Notes: generated by a model not told the origin, from the letters alone. Counted from the first letter of the stretch, positions 49,501-60,331 are shown. The stretch: 61,349 nucleotides of DNA from Opitutia bacterium (GCA_947449835.1 CANFSZ010000009.1:1-61349), one strand, 5' to 3'. Translations and numbers: made by a program.

Positions 49501-50058
49501 CTAGGGCCGCGGCGCGGGCGGCGCGGGCGGGGCCACGCCCATATTTTCGCGAGCCGCGGTGCTGATCGAACGCCAAGTTTCTTGATTTTTTTCGCCAAGC
49601 CACGCCGCTCGTTGCGCGGCGGTTTCGGTAAATTGGAGCGGGCAATTTTCCAAGTTGGCCTGTGGGCCGTGCGTGAGCAGCGGGAGCGTCAGCCGCGTGA
49701 TCGAGCGAAAGAAAAACGCGCCATCATTACGCAGCACTTCATAACAATCGGAATAGGCTTGGGTCGCGCTGTTCCAGAGCGCGATTTCAGTGCGATCTTG
49801 GTGCCAGACAGCATATTGCCCCCACTCAGCGAACACGGCCTCGATCGTCGTAAAACGCGGCGTAGTCTGAACCGTCAGCGGAGATGGTTCGAGCGGCCCG
49901 GACGCCGAGGCCAGTTCCCGTTTCGGCAGCGCCCAGACGAATAACGCTCCGACGATGAAACCCAGCATCACCCACGAAGGCACCATCGAAGGTTTGGGTT
50001 TTGGTTCGGGTGGTGGTGTTTCCTCCGCCTCGAACTCGTTGGGCTCTTGCTGGTACAT
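49501..50058 (-). CDS. Membrane-anchored protein of unknown function
   Basis: A 185-residue protein with a short acidic/Pro-rich cytoplasmic N-terminus (EFEAEETPPPEPKPKPS, 9-24), one membrane helix (about 27-44, PSWVMLGFIVGALFVWAL), and an extracytoplasmic part with two Cys and an Ala/Pro-rich end. No domain was recognised. The C-terminal domain contains several aromatic residues and looks folded (VFAEWGQYAVWHQDRTEIAL). Its place between acpS and nnr makes a coupled function possible but unproven. Confidence 0.75.
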   Translation of the reverse strand: MYQQEPNEFEAEETPPPEPKPKPSMVPSWVMLGFIVGALFVWALPKRELASASGPLEPSPLTVQTTPRFTTIEAVFAEWGQYAVWHQDRTEIALWNSATQAYSDCYEVLRNDGAFFFRSITRLTLPLLTHGPQANLENCPLQFTETAAQRAAWLGEKNQETWRSISTAARENMGVAPPAPPAPRP

Positions 50059-50070
50059 TGTGAGATCGTT

Positions 50071-50478
50071 TTAAGCGCGGACGATGGCCGCGACGGCCAT
50101 AGCAGTCGTCTCGGTGTGGGAAAGACTCACGTGAATATGCGTGCCGCCGACGTGCGCGAGGAGCGCGGCCGCTTTGTCATCGAGACGCACGCGCGGTTCG
50201 GCGCGTTCGCCGTGGTAGATCGACATGGATTTCCAGCTTAACTCTGCGCCGATGCCAGTGGTGAAGGTTTTTGAAATCGCCTCTTTCGCGGCCCAGCGCG
50301 CAGCGAGGTGCTTATGCGGCTGCGCCATGCTCATACAATAAGCGCGTTCCTCGGCGGTGAACACGCGGTCGAGAAAATGATCGCCGTGGCGCTCGAGTAC
50401 ATCGCGGATGCGTTGCACCTCGACGAGGTCGCAACCGAGGCCAACAAGGACGCCGCCGGGCGGGAGAGAGAGATTCAT
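50071..50478 (-). CDS. acpS: Holo-[acyl-carrier-protein] synthase
   Basis: A 135-residue phosphopantetheinyl transferase. The first signature is VGLGCDLVEVQRI (about 12-24, metal-binding Asp17), followed by FTAEERAYC and RWAAKEAISKTF, where the Glu of WAAKEA is the second metal ligand. It attaches 4'-phosphopantetheine to acyl carrier protein. It is 12 bases downstream of pdxJ, a widely conserved pairing. Confidence 0.97.
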   Translation of the reverse strand: MNLSLPPGGVLVGLGCDLVEVQRIRDVLERHGDHFLDRVFTAEERAYCMSMAQPHKHLAARWAAKEAISKTFTTGIGAELSWKSMSIYHGERAEPRVRLDDKAAALLAHVGGTHIHVSLSHTETTAMAVAAIVRA

Positions 50479-50490
50479 AGGCCAAAAAAC

Positions 50491-51234
50491 TCAGGGATTC
50501 ATGCGCGCCTTCATCTCGCGGACGGCTTCTTCGATGCCGGTGAACAACGCACGACTGATCAGACTATGACCGATATTGAGTTCGTGCAAATGCGGCAACG
50601 TACGGACTTCGGCAATGTTCACGTAGTTGATGCCGTGGCCGGCGTTAACGGTGAGACCGAGGTCGTGAGCGCGCACGGCGCCGAGCCGGAGCCGTTGAAA
50701 TTCGGCCGCGCGGCGGGCACCGTAGTAGGCATTGGCATAGGCGCCCGTGTGCAACTCAACCCAAGGGGCTTTCACGGCGGCGGAGGCTTCGATGGCGGCA
50801 TCATTGGGATCGATGAAGAGGCTCGTCACGATGCCGGCGGCGCTCATCGCCTCGACGCAGGCGCGAACGCGTTCGCGTTGGCCCACAACGTCGAGGCCGC
50901 CTTCGGTGGTAATTTCCTCGCGACTCTCGGGCACGAGGCAGACGGAGTCGGGTTTTAATTTCAGGGCAAAGTCGATCATCCACGGCGTGCACGCCATCTC
51001 GAGGTTGAGGCGCGTGGCGATCGTCTCGCGGGTGCGCCAGACGTCACGCTCTTGAATGTGGCGGCGATCTTCGCGGAGGTGGATCGTGATGCCATCGGCG
51101 CCCGCGCGTTCGGCGAGGACGGCAAGGGTCACGGGATCTGGTTCCACGGCGCCGCCCACCGTGGCGGGCGCTTGCCGGTAACGGGCTTGGCGAACGGTAG
51201 CGCAATGATCGATGTTAACGCCGAGGAGCAGCAT
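50491..51234 (-). CDS. pdxJ: Pyridoxine 5'-phosphate synthase
   Basis: From ATG 51234 ([18 protein letters not shown]) the enzyme has 247 residues, the usual size; the frame open to 51306 overlaps the divergent gene's start and is rejected. The family's GVNIDHxATxRxAR motif, [16 protein letters not shown] and the C-terminal GHGINYVNI and [14 protein letters not shown] segments are present. PdxJ joins deoxyxylulose 5-phosphate and 3-amino-2-oxopropyl phosphate to make PNP. It heads the acpS-nnr-dprA cluster. Confidence 0.97.
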   Translation of the reverse strand: MLLLGVNIDHCATVRQARYRQAPATVGGAVEPDPVTLAVLAERAGADGITIHLREDRRHIQERDVWRTRETIATRLNLEMACTPWMIDFALKLKPDSVCLVPESREEITTEGGLDVVGQRERVRACVEAMSAAGIVTSLFIDPNDAAIEASAAVKAPWVELHTGAYANAYYGARRAAEFQRLRLGAVRAHDLGLTVNAGHGINYVNIAEVRTLPHLHELNIGHSLISRALFTGIEEAVREMKARMNP

Positions 51235-51290
51235 GGAAGTGGAAGGTTTGACCCGACTAAGCGCGTCGTGATTCTGGAACGCAAAACGAA

Positions 51291-52019
51291 ATGACTGCTC
51301 AAGCATCAGCCACCACCGCGCCCAAACGCGAAAATCTTCTCATCAATATCGTCTGCAACATCGTAGTACCCACGTTGGTGTTGACGAAACTGAGCGGTGA
51401 AACCCAGCTGGGGCCGCTCTGGGGCTTGGTCGTGGCGCTCGTATTTCCGCTAGGCTATGGCGTCGCCGATTTCGTGCGGCGCCGGAAGGCCAACTTCATT
51501 TCCATCCTAGGCATCGCGAGCGTGCTGCTGACGGGTGGACTGGGTTTGATGCAGGTCGGCGGGTTTTGGTTTGCGGTGAAAGACGCTGCGGTGCCTGGGC
51601 TGATCGGCTTGAGCGTGCTCGTGTCGCTCAAAACCAAATCCCCGCTCGTGAAGGAAATGTTTTTCAACGAGCAAATCGTCGATGTCCCCCGCGTGGAAGC
51701 GGCGCTCGCGGCGCAGGGACGACAAAGTGATTTTGATCAACTCATGGTGCGCTCGAGCCTGTGGCTCGTCGCGTCGTTTCTACTGAGCGCCGGGCTCAAC
51801 TACGCACTCGCCCGCCACCTATTGATCAGCCCGCCGGGCACGCCAGAATTTAATGCCGAACTGGGCCGCATGCACGTGCTGAGTTGGCCGGTGATCGTGT
51901 TGCCAAGCATGGCGGTGATGATGCTGGCATTTTGGAAACTTATCAGCGGGCTAACGCAACTGACCGGGCTCACGACCGACGAGATCTTCCGCACTGCGCA
52001 GGAAAAACCCAAAGCTTAA
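51291..52019 (+). CDS. VC0807-family multi-pass membrane protein
   Basis: A 242-residue protein with about six hydrophobic helices (starting [17 protein letters not shown] at 19-35). The [24 protein letters not shown] pattern and [17 protein letters not shown] are features I associate with the VC0807 family of uncharacterised membrane proteins. It is divergent from pdxJ with 56 bases between. Function is unknown. Convergent with gltA, whose terminator lies between them. Confidence 0.82.
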   Translation: MTAQASATTAPKRENLLINIVCNIVVPTLVLTKLSGETQLGPLWGLVVALVFPLGYGVADFVRRRKANFISILGIASVLLTGGLGLMQVGGFWFAVKDAAVPGLIGLSVLVSLKTKSPLVKEMFFNEQIVDVPRVEAALAAQGRQSDFDQLMVRSSLWLVASFLLSAGLNYALARHLLISPPGTPEFNAELGRMHVLSWPVIVLPSMAVMMLAFWKLISGLTQLTGLTTDEIFRTAQEKPKA

Positions 52020-52053
52020 GCGGGCCGGTTGGGCTGCAATTGCGACTGGACAT

Positions 52054-52083
52054 AAAAAAAGCCCCGCGAAAAACCGCGGGGCC
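52054..52083 (-). terminator. Rho-independent terminator of gltA
   Basis: On the minus strand a perfect 8-bp stem (GCCCCGCG / CGCGGGGC) with a 6-base loop is followed by seven T residues. The hairpin may also hinder the opposing transcript, which lacks its own T-run. Confidence 0.9.
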
Positions 52084-52115
52084 GAAAGTGCGTCGATGTC
52101 GTGAAGTTAAAGAGA

Positions 52116-53414
52116 TTAACCGCGCTGCGCAATCGGCACGAAGTCGCGTTTGACTGGGCCGACGTAAATCTGGCGTGGTCGATAGATACGGCCCTTGGGA
52201 TTAGCGGCAACTTCGCGCCAGTTCGCGATCCAGCCCGGCGCGCGGCCGATGGCGAAGATCACGGTGAACATGTTCACGGGAATGCCGAGGGCGCGCATGA
52301 TGATGCCGCTGTAGAAATCGACGTTGGGGTAAAGTTTACGGGAGACGAAGTAGTCGTCCTTGAGCGCGGCTTGCTCGAGGTTTTTGGCGATAGCGAGGAG
52401 CGGGTCGTTGATCCCGAGCTTGGCGAGGACTTCGTCACAGGCTTTGCCGATGATCTTGGCGCGAGGATCGAAATTTTTATAAACGGCGTGGCCGAAGCCC
52501 ATCAGACGGTTGGTCTTGCTGCCGGATTTGGCGGCGGCGATGAAACGCGTGCCGTCGTCGCCCTCATCATGGATGGACTGGAGCATCTGCATGACCGCGG
52601 CGTTGGCGCCACCGTGCAGCGGACCGGAAAGCGCGCAAATGCCGGCGGAGAGTGAGGTGAAGAGATTGGCGGCGCTGGAGCCGACCATGCGCGTGGTGGA
52701 CGTGGAGCAGTTTTGCTCGTGATCAGCGTGGAGCAGGAGGAGGAGATTCAGGGCCTTGGCGACCTCTGGGACAGAGACGTAATCTTGATACGGCTCAGAG
52801 AACATCATGTGCAAAAAGTTCTCGCAGAACGGCAGTTCCTGCTTCGGGAAAATATAGGGCAGACCCTTTTGGTAGCGATAGATCATCGCGCCGATGGTGC
52901 GGATCTTTGAAATCGCCATCGCCGCCGCGAGGTCGAAGTTGGCGAGGTCTTTTTCGAAATTATTCGTCGCCAGATGCGGGTAATGCGCCGCGAGCGAGGC
53001 GACAATCGAGGACAACATCGCCATCGGCGGCGCATCCTTGGGGAAACCTTCGAAGATTTTCTGCATCTGCGTCTCGACGGCGGCGTTTTGCCGGAGGCGC
53101 AGGCCAAATTCTTTACGCTGCACGGCGTTGGGGAGCTCGCCGTAGATCACGAGATAAGCGGTCTCGACGTAATCGCTGTGCGCCGCGAGTTGCTCGATAG
53201 GGTAGCCGCGATGACGCAGTACACCGTTGTCGCCGTCCAGGTACGTGATCTGGCTCTCACAGGAGCCAGTGTTGCCGTAGCCTTGGTCGTAGGCGATGTA
53301 ACCGGAGGACGCGCGAAGCGTACGGGTGTCGACAGCTTTCTCCCCTTCGGAGCCAACCATGATCGGCAAGGGGTATTCTTTATCGTCGATCTTCAGTGAG
53401 GCGGAGTTGGCCAT
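52116..53414 (-). CDS. gltA: Citrate synthase (type II)
   Basis: From ATG 53414 ([16 protein letters not shown]) the enzyme has 432 residues, the normal length for type II hexameric citrate synthases. Catalytic residues are His267 in GPLHGGAN, His309 in [14 protein letters not shown] and Asp366 in [10 protein letters not shown]. It condenses acetyl-CoA and oxaloacetate for the TCA cycle; type II enzymes are often inhibited by NADH. The open frame continues to 53948 through the hisH region, but that stretch is not citrate synthase. The leader CCGCTCGGCCCATC-ATG lacks a Shine-Dalgarno. Confidence 0.98.
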   Translation of the reverse strand: MANSASLKIDDKEYPLPIMVGSEGEKAVDTRTLRASSGYIAYDQGYGNTGSCESQITYLDGDNGVLRHRGYPIEQLAAHSDYVETAYLVIYGELPNAVQRKEFGLRLRQNAAVETQMQKIFEGFPKDAPPMAMLSSIVASLAAHYPHLATNNFEKDLANFDLAAAMAISKIRTIGAMIYRYQKGLPYIFPKQELPFCENFLHMMFSEPYQDYVSVPEVAKALNLLLLLHADHEQNCSTSTTRMVGSSAANLFTSLSAGICALSGPLHGGANAAVMQMLQSIHDEGDDGTRFIAAAKSGSKTNRLMGFGHAVYKNFDPRAKIIGKACDEVLAKLGINDPLLAIAKNLEQAALKDDYFVSRKLYPNVDFYSGIIMRALGIPVNMFTVIFAIGRAPGWIANWREVAANPKGRIYRPRQIYVGPVKRDFVPIAQRG

Positions 53415-53535
53415 GATGGGCCGAGCGGAGCCAAAAACTTCGCCGCTGGCAAAACAAAGATAGGGTAGATTGAAAATCTTCCGCCGAGAATTAGCCGGCG
53501 CACCGCACCGCGTAAGCAAATGTGAAGTCCAAGGC

Positions 53536-54174
53536 TCAACCCCGTGCCGCCAATGTAGCGAAGTTGCGGTAAATCTGTAGCCCCTTGGCTTGGCTTTTCT
53601 CTGGGTGAAATTGTGTGGCAAAGACCCGCCCACGCCCGACTGACGCACAGAACGCCCCGCCGTAATCACACTCCCCCAGCACCAGCGCCGAATCTGCGGG
53701 CACGCAGTGAAAACTATGTACAAAATAAAACGCCTCGCCGTCCTTCGCCAAACCCGCCGCCAACGGCGAAGCGGGCTGGGTAAAACGCACGGTGTTCCAG
53801 CCCATGTGCGGAATCTTAAACTCCGGCGGGCGCTGGAAACGCACCACTTGACCCGGCAAAATCCCCAATCCTTTAACGTCACCCTCCTCCGAATGATCAA
53901 AGAGCGCCTGCATCCCGAGACACACGCCAAGAAACGGCCGGTCCGCACCGATCCATGCGCGTAAGGTCGCGTCCAATTTCGAAGCCCGCAGCGAGGTCAC
54001 ACAATCCCGCAGAGCCCCCACCCCAGGCAACACCAAGCCGACCGCGCGGCTCGCCTCGACCTCGTCCGGCGTGTGCACGACCCGCGGGGCCGCGCCCACG
54101 GCTTCGAGGGCCTTGGTGACGCTGCGCAGGTTGCAAATTCCGTTGTCGATGACGGCGATGACGGGAGCGGACAT
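53536..54174 (-). CDS. hisH: Imidazole glycerol phosphate synthase subunit HisH
   Basis: A 212-residue class I glutaminase. Nucleophile Cys85 in [12 protein letters not shown]; the C-terminal His/Glu pair is in [13 protein letters not shown]. The start [16 protein letters not shown] is typical (IDYGxGN is replaced by IDNGICN). It supplies ammonia to HisF for imidazole formation. It lies downstream of hisD-C-B but separated from hisB by 281 bases, and hisA/hisF are not in the window. Confidence 0.95.
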   Translation of the reverse strand: MSAPVIAVIDNGICNLRSVTKALEAVGAAPRVVHTPDEVEASRAVGLVLPGVGALRDCVTSLRASKLDATLRAWIGADRPFLGVCLGMQALFDHSEEGDVKGLGILPGQVVRFQRPPEFKIPHMGWNTVRFTQPASPLAAGLAKDGEAFYFVHSFHCVPADSALVLGECDYGGAFCASVGRGRVFATQFHPEKSQAKGLQIYRNFATLAARG

Positions 54175-54455
54175 AGCTCATAACCGTAACGCTCGTGCGC
54201 AGCGACGCCATGCTGAAAAAAAATCCGCGTACATTTTTCAACCAGCGCCGAAGCGAAATGATTCATTCGTTCAGGCTGCTTTGAAACAAAACCATCAGAC
54301 CTGACTTGTTAGAGACGCACCCTTTCAATCCGCCGCTCTCACGGCGAGCCGCTCGCTCAGCTTGATCTCGCCATCTCACCCGCACTGGCCGATGTGCAGC
54401 CAAACCGCCTTTCAACGACAGCTCTCTCCATCAGGTGCAGAGAAAATTCCTAAAC
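54175..54455. other. Intergenic gap between hisB and hisH
   Basis: This 281-base stretch splits the his run. It holds no frame I would call a gene, no tRNA shape and no clear terminator. It has a lower GC content near the hisH side (AAAAAAAATCC, TGAAACAAAACC). It may carry a separate hisH promoter. Confidence 0.5.
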
Positions 54456-55058
54456 TCAGATTTTACCCTTGGTACTGGGCAGTTGGTCCGCGGCGCGGGG
54501 TTCGATCTGGGTAGCCATATCGAGGGCGCGCGCGAGCCCTTTGAAAATCGCCTCCGCGACGTGATGCGGTTCTTCGCCGTAAATCAAAGTCACGTGGAGA
54601 TTCGCCCCGAGGGCGTTGCTGAAGGCGCGGCAAAATTCTTTCACAAGCACGATATTGAAATCGCGCACAAACATCGTCGGAGCGTTCGCTTCGTAAACCA
54701 AGTGCGGGCGGCCACCGACATCGACGACGACGCGCGCGAGCGATTCATCCATGGGCAGGAGGAAAAATCCATAGCGGCGGATCCCGAGTTTGTCGCCGAG
54801 CGCCTCTTTAAACGCCTGACCCAAGACGAGGCCGACATCTTCAACCGTGTGGTGATAATCGACCTCCACGTCGCCCTTGGCTTTGACGTTGAGATCGAAG
54901 AGCCCGTGCTTCGCGAACAGCGTGAGCATGTGATCAAAAAACGGCACGCCCGTCTCAATCGTGGAAACACCGGTGCCGTCCACTCCGAGCGTGAGCACGA
55001 TATCAGTCTCGGCGGTTTTACGCGCGACGGTGGCGAGTCGATTTAAGTTTTTAGCCAT
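54456..55058 (-). CDS. hisB: Imidazoleglycerol-phosphate dehydratase
   Basis: A 200-residue monofunctional HisB. Metal-binding His motifs are [13 protein letters not shown] (about 42-54) and [16 protein letters not shown] (about 69-84), with the repeated second half including FFLLPMDES. It dehydrates IGP to imidazole-acetol phosphate. Its 5' end overlaps hisC by 16 bases (hisC stop 55043), so it is translated from the hisD-hisC-hisB message. Confidence 0.97.
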   Translation of the reverse strand: MAKNLNRLATVARKTAETDIVLTLGVDGTGVSTIETGVPFFDHMLTLFAKHGLFDLNVKAKGDVEVDYHHTVEDVGLVLGQAFKEALGDKLGIRRYGFFLLPMDESLARVVVDVGGRPHLVYEANAPTMFVRDFNIVLVKEFCRAFSNALGANLHVTLIYGEEPHHVAEAIFKGLARALDMATQIEPRAADQLPSTKGKI

Positions 55059-56146
55059 GAGTCCAAGGTTTCAGAGAGGACGAGCATTTCGTCATCGGTG
55101 CCTACGCTGATTCGAAGGAAAGACGCGGTCAAGGCGTGGCTGGGGAAGTGCCGCACTAGGATCTTATGCGCGCAGAGGTAATCATAGGCCGCCTTGGCGA
55201 CGACCGGGCCAGATTCACCGCGGGCATTTTTGGGCTCGGTGAAAACGAAATTCGACGACGATGGGTAAGTGAACCAACCGCGCCGCGCTTGGCTATCGGC
55301 GACGAAGCGGTCGCGCGTCGTCTTAATCCGCGAAATGATTCCGGCGTAATATTCGGGGTGCCCGATAGCGGCGAGCGCGGCGGCTTGAGAGAGGCGATTG
55401 ACGTTGTAGCTGTCGCGCACGCGGTCGAGCAGGTCGATGATCTCGGGATGCGCGAGCGCGTAGCCAACGCGGATGCCCGCGAGCGCGTAGGCTTTGGACA
55501 ACGTACGCACCACGACCAAGCGCGGGTGCGTAGCGAGCAAAGGCACGGCGTCTTCGCTCGCGAACGGCGCGTACGCTTCGTCGACGACGAGCAAGCCGGG
55601 AAACACTTCGAGCACCCGCGCGAGCTCGGCGTTGGAGAAGGCGACACCCGTAGGGGCGTTGGGCGAGGTCAGAAAAAACGCGCGAGCCTTGGAAGCGGCG
55701 ATACGCTCGAGCGGCAGACGCATCGTGCGGTCAAACTCGATCACGAGGCTGCCAGCGTCTTGGATTTCGACGAGTACGGGATAGAGCGAATAACTCGGAA
55801 ACGTAAATCCAGCGGCGGCCCCACGGGTGCAGAATGCGCGCACGAGGAGATTGAGAATGTCGTCGGAACCGTTGCCGACGATGACGTTTTCCGCGGTGAG
55901 GCTATGGCCGTGATGTGCGGCAATGGCGGAGCGGAGCAGCGCGCTCTTGGGGTTCGGGTACAGGCGGAGCGAACCACCATCGGCCCCGATCTCACGCCGC
56001 AGCGCTTCGGCGACGCGCGGGCTCGGCGGATATGGGCATTCGTTGGTGTTGAGTTTCACCCAGCCCGGCTCGGTCGGTTGGAGGCCGGGCGTGTAAGCAT
56101 GGAGCGAAGCCACATGCGGGAGGGCAAGAGACGAAAGAGCGGACAT
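55043..56146 (-). CDS. hisC: Histidinol-phosphate aminotransferase
   Basis: A 367-residue class II PLP aminotransferase. [17 protein letters not shown] binds PLP, and the Schiff-base Lys sits in [18 protein letters not shown] near 217. Its substrate-sorting N-terminal arm ends at [14 protein letters not shown]. It converts imidazole-acetol phosphate to histidinol phosphate. It follows hisD with a 32-base gap and overlaps hisB. Some HisC paralogues act on aromatic amino acids; the his cluster supports the assignment. Confidence 0.95.
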   Translation of the reverse strand: MSALSSLALPHVASLHAYTPGLQPTEPGWVKLNTNECPYPPSPRVAEALRREIGADGGSLRLYPNPKSALLRSAIAAHHGHSLTAENVIVGNGSDDILNLLVRAFCTRGAAAGFTFPSYSLYPVLVEIQDAGSLVIEFDRTMRLPLERIAASKARAFFLTSPNAPTGVAFSNAELARVLEVFPGLLVVDEAYAPFASEDAVPLLATHPRLVVVRTLSKAYALAGIRVGYALAHPEIIDLLDRVRDSYNVNRLSQAAALAAIGHPEYYAGIISRIKTTRDRFVADSQARRGWFTYPSSSNFVFTEPKNARGESGPVVAKAAYDYLCAHKILVRHFPSHALTASFLRISVGTDDEMLVLSETLDSWLKT

Positions 56147-56178
56147 GGAATTCTTCAGGGAAACTGAATCGGATGAAA

Positions 56179-57474
56179 TTACTCGGTGCGAATCCGCACA
56201 GAACGACCGTGGGCGTCGAGCCGCTCCATCGCCGCAAACGCAGCGACGACGGGAGCGCCGCGTTTCACGCTGGCGCGGTCGTAGCGGATGAGGCTGGTGC
56301 GACGTTGAAAATCGGCGACACGCAGGCCGCTGAAAAAACGTCCAGCGCGGCCCGTCGGCAGCACGTGGCTCGGTCCGGCGGTGAAATCGCCCAGCGCGGT
56401 CGGCGTGAAATTGCCCAACATAATCGCCCCAGCCGTGGTGATGGCTTTGGTGAGCGTCTTAGCGGACGAGTCTTTGACGAGTAGCTCGAGATGTTCGGGA
56501 GCGACGTAGTTGGCGATCTCGGCGGCTTGCGCGAGCGTATCGACTTGGACGGCGAGCCAACCCTCGGCGAGGACGCGGGCCGTTTTCTCGGAGCGCGTGA
56601 GCGTCGGGAGCTGCGCCTGCACTTCGGCGGCGATGGCGGCGATGATTTTGGCGGAGGTGCCGACAAGGTAGATTTTTTCGCGACCGGAGCCGTGTTCGGC
56701 TTGGGCCAGAAGATCGGCGGCAGCGAAATCGGCGCGCGCAGTATCGTCGGCGATGATCATGACTTCGCTCGGGCCGGGAAGTGAATCCACGCCGACGTGA
56801 CCGAAGACTTGGCGTTTGGCCTCGCAGACGTAAGCGTTACCGGGCCCGTAAATTTTATCGACGGCGGGAATGCTCGAAGTGCCATACGCCATGGCTCCGA
56901 TCGCCTGAACGCCACCGATGCGATAAACTTCATCGACCCCGATGAGGTGCAAGGCGGCGAGCAATCCGTCGGCGACTTTGCCCGAAGAATTCGAAGGCGT
57001 GAACACAGCGATCTGCGGGCAACCGGCGATCTTGGCGAGCGTGGCGGTCATGAGGACCGTAGAAACGAGCGGAACTTGGCCACCGGGTACGTAGAGGCCG
57101 ACGCGCCGGATCGGGTCGAATTTTTCACCGACGAGGGCGCCTTGGGGATTTTTGGCCGTCCAATTTTTGGCGAGACCGCGGCGGTTAAAGGCCACAATAC
57201 CGTCATGCGCGGCCACGAGCGCGCGACGCTCGGCCGGCGGAAGGCGCTTGGCGGCCGCGGCGATATCGGCGGGCTTGAGGCGGAATTCTTTGGCGCGCAG
57301 CTTGGCTCCGTCGAATTTGGCGGCGTAGTGGCTCACGGCTTCGTCCCCGCGTTGACGGACGTCGGCAAGGATGGCCGTGACCGCATCGCTGATCTCGCGC
57401 GGCACATTCGAACCGCGGCAGAACGCGGCGAGATCGTCGGCGAAATTTTTATCGGTGATGGCGAGGGTGCGCAT
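56179..57474 (-). CDS. hisD: Histidinol dehydrogenase
   Basis: A 431-residue enzyme oxidising histidinol to histidine in two NAD-dependent steps. GLYVPGGQVPLVSTVLMTA is the NAD/dinucleotide motif, IYGPGNAYVCEAKRQVFG the core, and LPGPSEVMIIADDTA the zinc-binding region, with PEHLELLVKDSSA near the end. Its length matches the family. It is the first gene of the hisD-hisC-hisB run. Confidence 0.97.
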   Translation of the reverse strand: MRTLAITDKNFADDLAAFCRGSNVPREISDAVTAILADVRQRGDEAVSHYAAKFDGAKLRAKEFRLKPADIAAAAKRLPPAERRALVAAHDGIVAFNRRGLAKNWTAKNPQGALVGEKFDPIRRVGLYVPGGQVPLVSTVLMTATLAKIAGCPQIAVFTPSNSSGKVADGLLAALHLIGVDEVYRIGGVQAIGAMAYGTSSIPAVDKIYGPGNAYVCEAKRQVFGHVGVDSLPGPSEVMIIADDTARADFAAADLLAQAEHGSGREKIYLVGTSAKIIAAIAAEVQAQLPTLTRSEKTARVLAEGWLAVQVDTLAQAAEIANYVAPEHLELLVKDSSAKTLTKAITTAGAIMLGNFTPTALGDFTAGPSHVLPTGRAGRFFSGLRVADFQRRTSLIRYDRASVKRGAPVVAAFAAMERLDAHGRSVRIRTE

Positions 57475-57536
57475 GGCTTAAAGAGGGTTTTGGAGAACGA
57501 AAAGACGCGGATAAAAATTCATATTCCCCGGCCCGC

Positions 57537-58295
57537 TCAACGCGGCGACAGCGCCGGCACGGCGAAGAAGCTAGCCGGAAAGGTTTCATTCACGGAGATT
57601 TTATCGAAGGTGATCGTGACGATCTGGGATTTCCCGTTAGCGATCGGCGTGAGGGTGATGATTTTTTCGGGAAACCGGATGCCGTTGACGCTGATCTCGC
57701 CTTCTTCGCGGATCGAGCCTCCGGCTTCGGTTTCGGTGAGCCGCAAGCGGCCCGTGGCGACGTCAAAGTAACGCGTGAAAATAATAGTGGGCGCGTGAAT
57801 GAAGGCGATTTTTTGGCAGACCACTCCATCGATCGTGACCGGACCTTGATCTTCAATTCGCCCACCCTGCCGCTCGAGTCCGCGGAAAAAATCCAGATTC
57901 TCGAGCGTGTTGGCGCGCAGGCGCTTCACCTGTTCGATGGAGAGAAGTGATTGGCGCCATTTGCTCGCGTCGGTCTGGTCTTGTTGGCGTTGCCAGGCTT
58001 CGTAGTCGTCGAGCGCAGTTTGCTCGAGGGCTTTTTCGTACGTGATCGTGATGCGTTGCTGGGCGGGTTTTTGGAAAACGATCTCAACGGAGGCACGGGT
58101 CTGTTTCGCCGCATCAACGGGATCGGCCGTGACGAGCGTGCCAACAAATCGGAGCGAACGCACCGAACTCAGGGCGGCTTCGTCGCCGATGAAGGCCCGA
58201 GCTTGCGCGATGATCGCTGGCTCCGCGCGCGCTTGGGCCACGAGAAACCAGGAAGCGACAATCAGCACGAAACAGCGAAGGTAATTCGTGGTCAT
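57537..58295 (-). CDS. Periplasmic protein of unknown function, LolA-like fold suspected
   Basis: A 252-residue protein with a signal peptide (TNYLRCFVLIVASWFLVAQARA; core about 8-18, cut after ARA). The pattern of beta-strand segments ending in charged residues (GTLVTADPVDAAKQTRAS, then RYFDVATGRLRLTE, then EGEISVNGIRFPEK) resembles the outer-membrane lipoprotein-sorting (LolA/LolB-like) families, but no diagnostic motif confirms it. It sits between guaA and hisD on the same strand. Confidence 0.72.
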   Translation of the reverse strand: MTTNYLRCFVLIVASWFLVAQARAEPAIIAQARAFIGDEAALSSVRSLRFVGTLVTADPVDAAKQTRASVEIVFQKPAQQRITITYEKALEQTALDDYEAWQRQQDQTDASKWRQSLLSIEQVKRLRANTLENLDFFRGLERQGGRIEDQGPVTIDGVVCQKIAFIHAPTIIFTRYFDVATGRLRLTETEAGGSIREEGEISVNGIRFPEKIITLTPIANGKSQIVTITFDKISVNETFPASFFAVPALSPR

Positions 58296-58350
58296 GGACG
58301 CGTAGGGGCTGTGATTTTAGCGGCGAGTTGTCGCAGCGGTTACGAACACA

Positions 58351-59892
58351 TCACTCCCACTCGATGGTCGCGGGCGGCTTAGAACTGATGTCCAAGACGA
58401 CGCGACTCACACCGCGGACTTCGTTGGTGATGCGACTGGAAATTTTCTGCAACAGATCGTGCGGCAATTTAGCCCAATCGGCCGTCATCGCGTCGATACT
58501 TTCAACGATGCGGAGCGCGATCACGAAGTCGTAGGTGCGTTCATCGCCGAAGACCCCGACCGTTTTAACGGGCAGAAACACCGCGAACGATTGCCACACT
58601 TTCCAGTAATAGCCCGACGCCATCATTTCTTCTTGGAGCACGGCGTCGGCATTGCGGAGGATTTCGAGATTCTCGGCGGTGATGCTGCCCATCACGCGCA
58701 CGCCGAGGCCCGGGCCTGGGAACGGTTGGCGCCACACGACTTCCTTCGGCAAACCGAGCGCCGCGCCGACGTGACGGACTTCGTCTTTAAAAAGTTCACG
58801 CAACGGCTCGATGAGCTTGAGCTTCATGCGCGCAGGCAAGCCGCCGACGTTATGGTGCGTCTTGATGAGCGAAGCGGGATTGCCGGCGATGGAAACGCTC
58901 TCGATCACGTCGGGATACAACGTGCCTTGGCCGAGAAATTCCGCGCGGCCCTTGATAGACTTCAACGACTGCTCGAACACTTCGACGAAGGTACGACCGA
59001 TGATTTTACGTTTTTGCTCAGGGTCCGTAATGCCTTTGAGGCGGCGCAAGAAAAGCGAAGACGCGTCGACAACGCGCAGATCGATTTTGAAATTCCGTTT
59101 ATAGAGCGCCTCGACGTATTCACGCTCACCTTTACGGAGCAGGCCGTTGTCGACGAAGACACAGGTGAGTTGTTTGCCGATCGCCTTGTGCAGCAGCGCC
59201 GCGGCGACGGAGGAATCCACGCCGCCCGAGAGACCGAGCAGCACGCGCCCCTTGCCAACTTTAGCGCGGATATCAGCGACGGAATGCGCGATAAAATCCT
59301 TGGTCGTCCAATCTTGAGCCGCACCGCAGATGCCGACCAAAAAATTACGGATCATATCCACGCCGCGCTCGGTGTGGAAAACTTCAGGGTGAAACTGGAT
59401 GCCGTAAAAACCGCGTTTCTTATCCTCGATGCCGGAGAAAGCCGAGTTGTCCGAAACCGCGGTAGCGACGAAACCGGGCGGTAACGCTGTGAGTTTATCG
59501 CCGTGGGAATTCCAGATTTTGAGCGTGCGCGGCAGGCCGGCGAAAAGTTTGCCGGGCTTGCGAATGGTGAGTTGGCCGAGGCCGTATTCGCGGGCTTTGC
59601 TGTGTGCGACCTTACCGCCGAGGAAGTGCCCCATGAGCTGCACGCCATAGCAGATCCCGAGGATCGGAACACCGATTTTAAAAATCGCCACATCGGGATG
59701 CGGCGCGGTTTTCGCGTACACGCTTTGGGGGCCGCCGGACAAGATGATACCGACCACGCCATCGGCTTTGAGCTGCGCCGCGGGCGTGGCGTAGTGATAA
59801 ATCTTCGAGTAAACTTGGCACTCACGGATGCGGCGGGCGATGACTTGCGTGAGCTGCGAACCGAAGTCGAGGACAGCGATGGTCTGAGGCAT
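58351..59892 (-). CDS. guaA: GMP synthase (glutamine-hydrolysing)
   Basis: From ATG 59892 ([16 protein letters not shown]) the enzyme has 513 residues, as expected. The amidotransferase domain has Cys81 in [11 protein letters not shown]; the ATP-pyrophosphatase domain shows the P-loop [15 protein letters not shown]; the C-terminal dimerisation domain ends in [11 protein letters not shown]. It makes GMP from XMP. The frame is open to 59958 but the extension is not conserved. Confidence 0.98.
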   Translation of the reverse strand: MPQTIAVLDFGSQLTQVIARRIRECQVYSKIYHYATPAAQLKADGVVGIILSGGPQSVYAKTAPHPDVAIFKIGVPILGICYGVQLMGHFLGGKVAHSKAREYGLGQLTIRKPGKLFAGLPRTLKIWNSHGDKLTALPPGFVATAVSDNSAFSGIEDKKRGFYGIQFHPEVFHTERGVDMIRNFLVGICGAAQDWTTKDFIAHSVADIRAKVGKGRVLLGLSGGVDSSVAAALLHKAIGKQLTCVFVDNGLLRKGEREYVEALYKRNFKIDLRVVDASSLFLRRLKGITDPEQKRKIIGRTFVEVFEQSLKSIKGRAEFLGQGTLYPDVIESVSIAGNPASLIKTHHNVGGLPARMKLKLIEPLRELFKDEVRHVGAALGLPKEVVWRQPFPGPGLGVRVMGSITAENLEILRNADAVLQEEMMASGYYWKVWQSFAVFLPVKTVGVFGDERTYDFVIALRIVESIDAMTADWAKLPHDLLQKISSRITNEVRGVSRVVLDISSKPPATIEWE

Positions 59893-59966
59893 GGAATAAG
59901 GCGAAAGTCGCGTGGGTTGAAAGGTATGAGAAAACACGAACGCCAGGGGCGTCGTCAAATGCGGCC

Positions 59967-60194
59967 TCAGAATTTCAAGCGCGTGTTTTCATGCGCGCAA
60001 CGCGGACATGGGCATAACTCAGACCCCAGACTCGCGGTGTAAAGTTGATCGCAGCGGATGCAGTGAAACGTCGTCTTCCGGCGCTCACGTTCGAATCGAC
60101 GGTAATCGCGCCGATCATAGTAAAACCACAGGCCTAGAAAGATCGCCGCCACCAGCAAACAGTAAAAAACGGCGGCGCCGGTGAAATCAAACAT
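59967..60194 (-). CDS. Small membrane protein with zinc ribbon
   Basis: A 75-residue protein with one membrane helix (about 6-26, [21 protein letters not shown]), a basic linker ([16 protein letters not shown]), then a CIRC...CPCPRC zinc-ribbon motif (about residues 45-66). Cys pairs at spacing 2 and 2-4 suggest a single Zn. The family is uncharacterised. It lies 74 bases upstream of guaA on the same strand. Confidence 0.72.
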   Translation of the reverse strand: MFDFTGAAVFYCLLVAAIFLGLWFYYDRRDYRRFERERRKTTFHCIRCDQLYTASLGSELCPCPRCAHENTRLKF

Positions 60195-60331
60195 GCCTGT
60201 GAACTTGGACGTGGCGCGGCGGGCGGCGCAAGGATTTCAATGCAACTCTCGTTTGCCGCAAAAGCCATATTCGAACGCAGATGCGAGCTCGGCCCGAACT
60301 GGATCCAAACGCATCTTCGGCTGCTCTTTTT

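Noticed and set aside
53415-53948. 178-residue N-terminal extension of citrate synthase
   Set aside because: It runs through the hisH coding sequence in another frame; citrate synthase of normal length begins at 53414.
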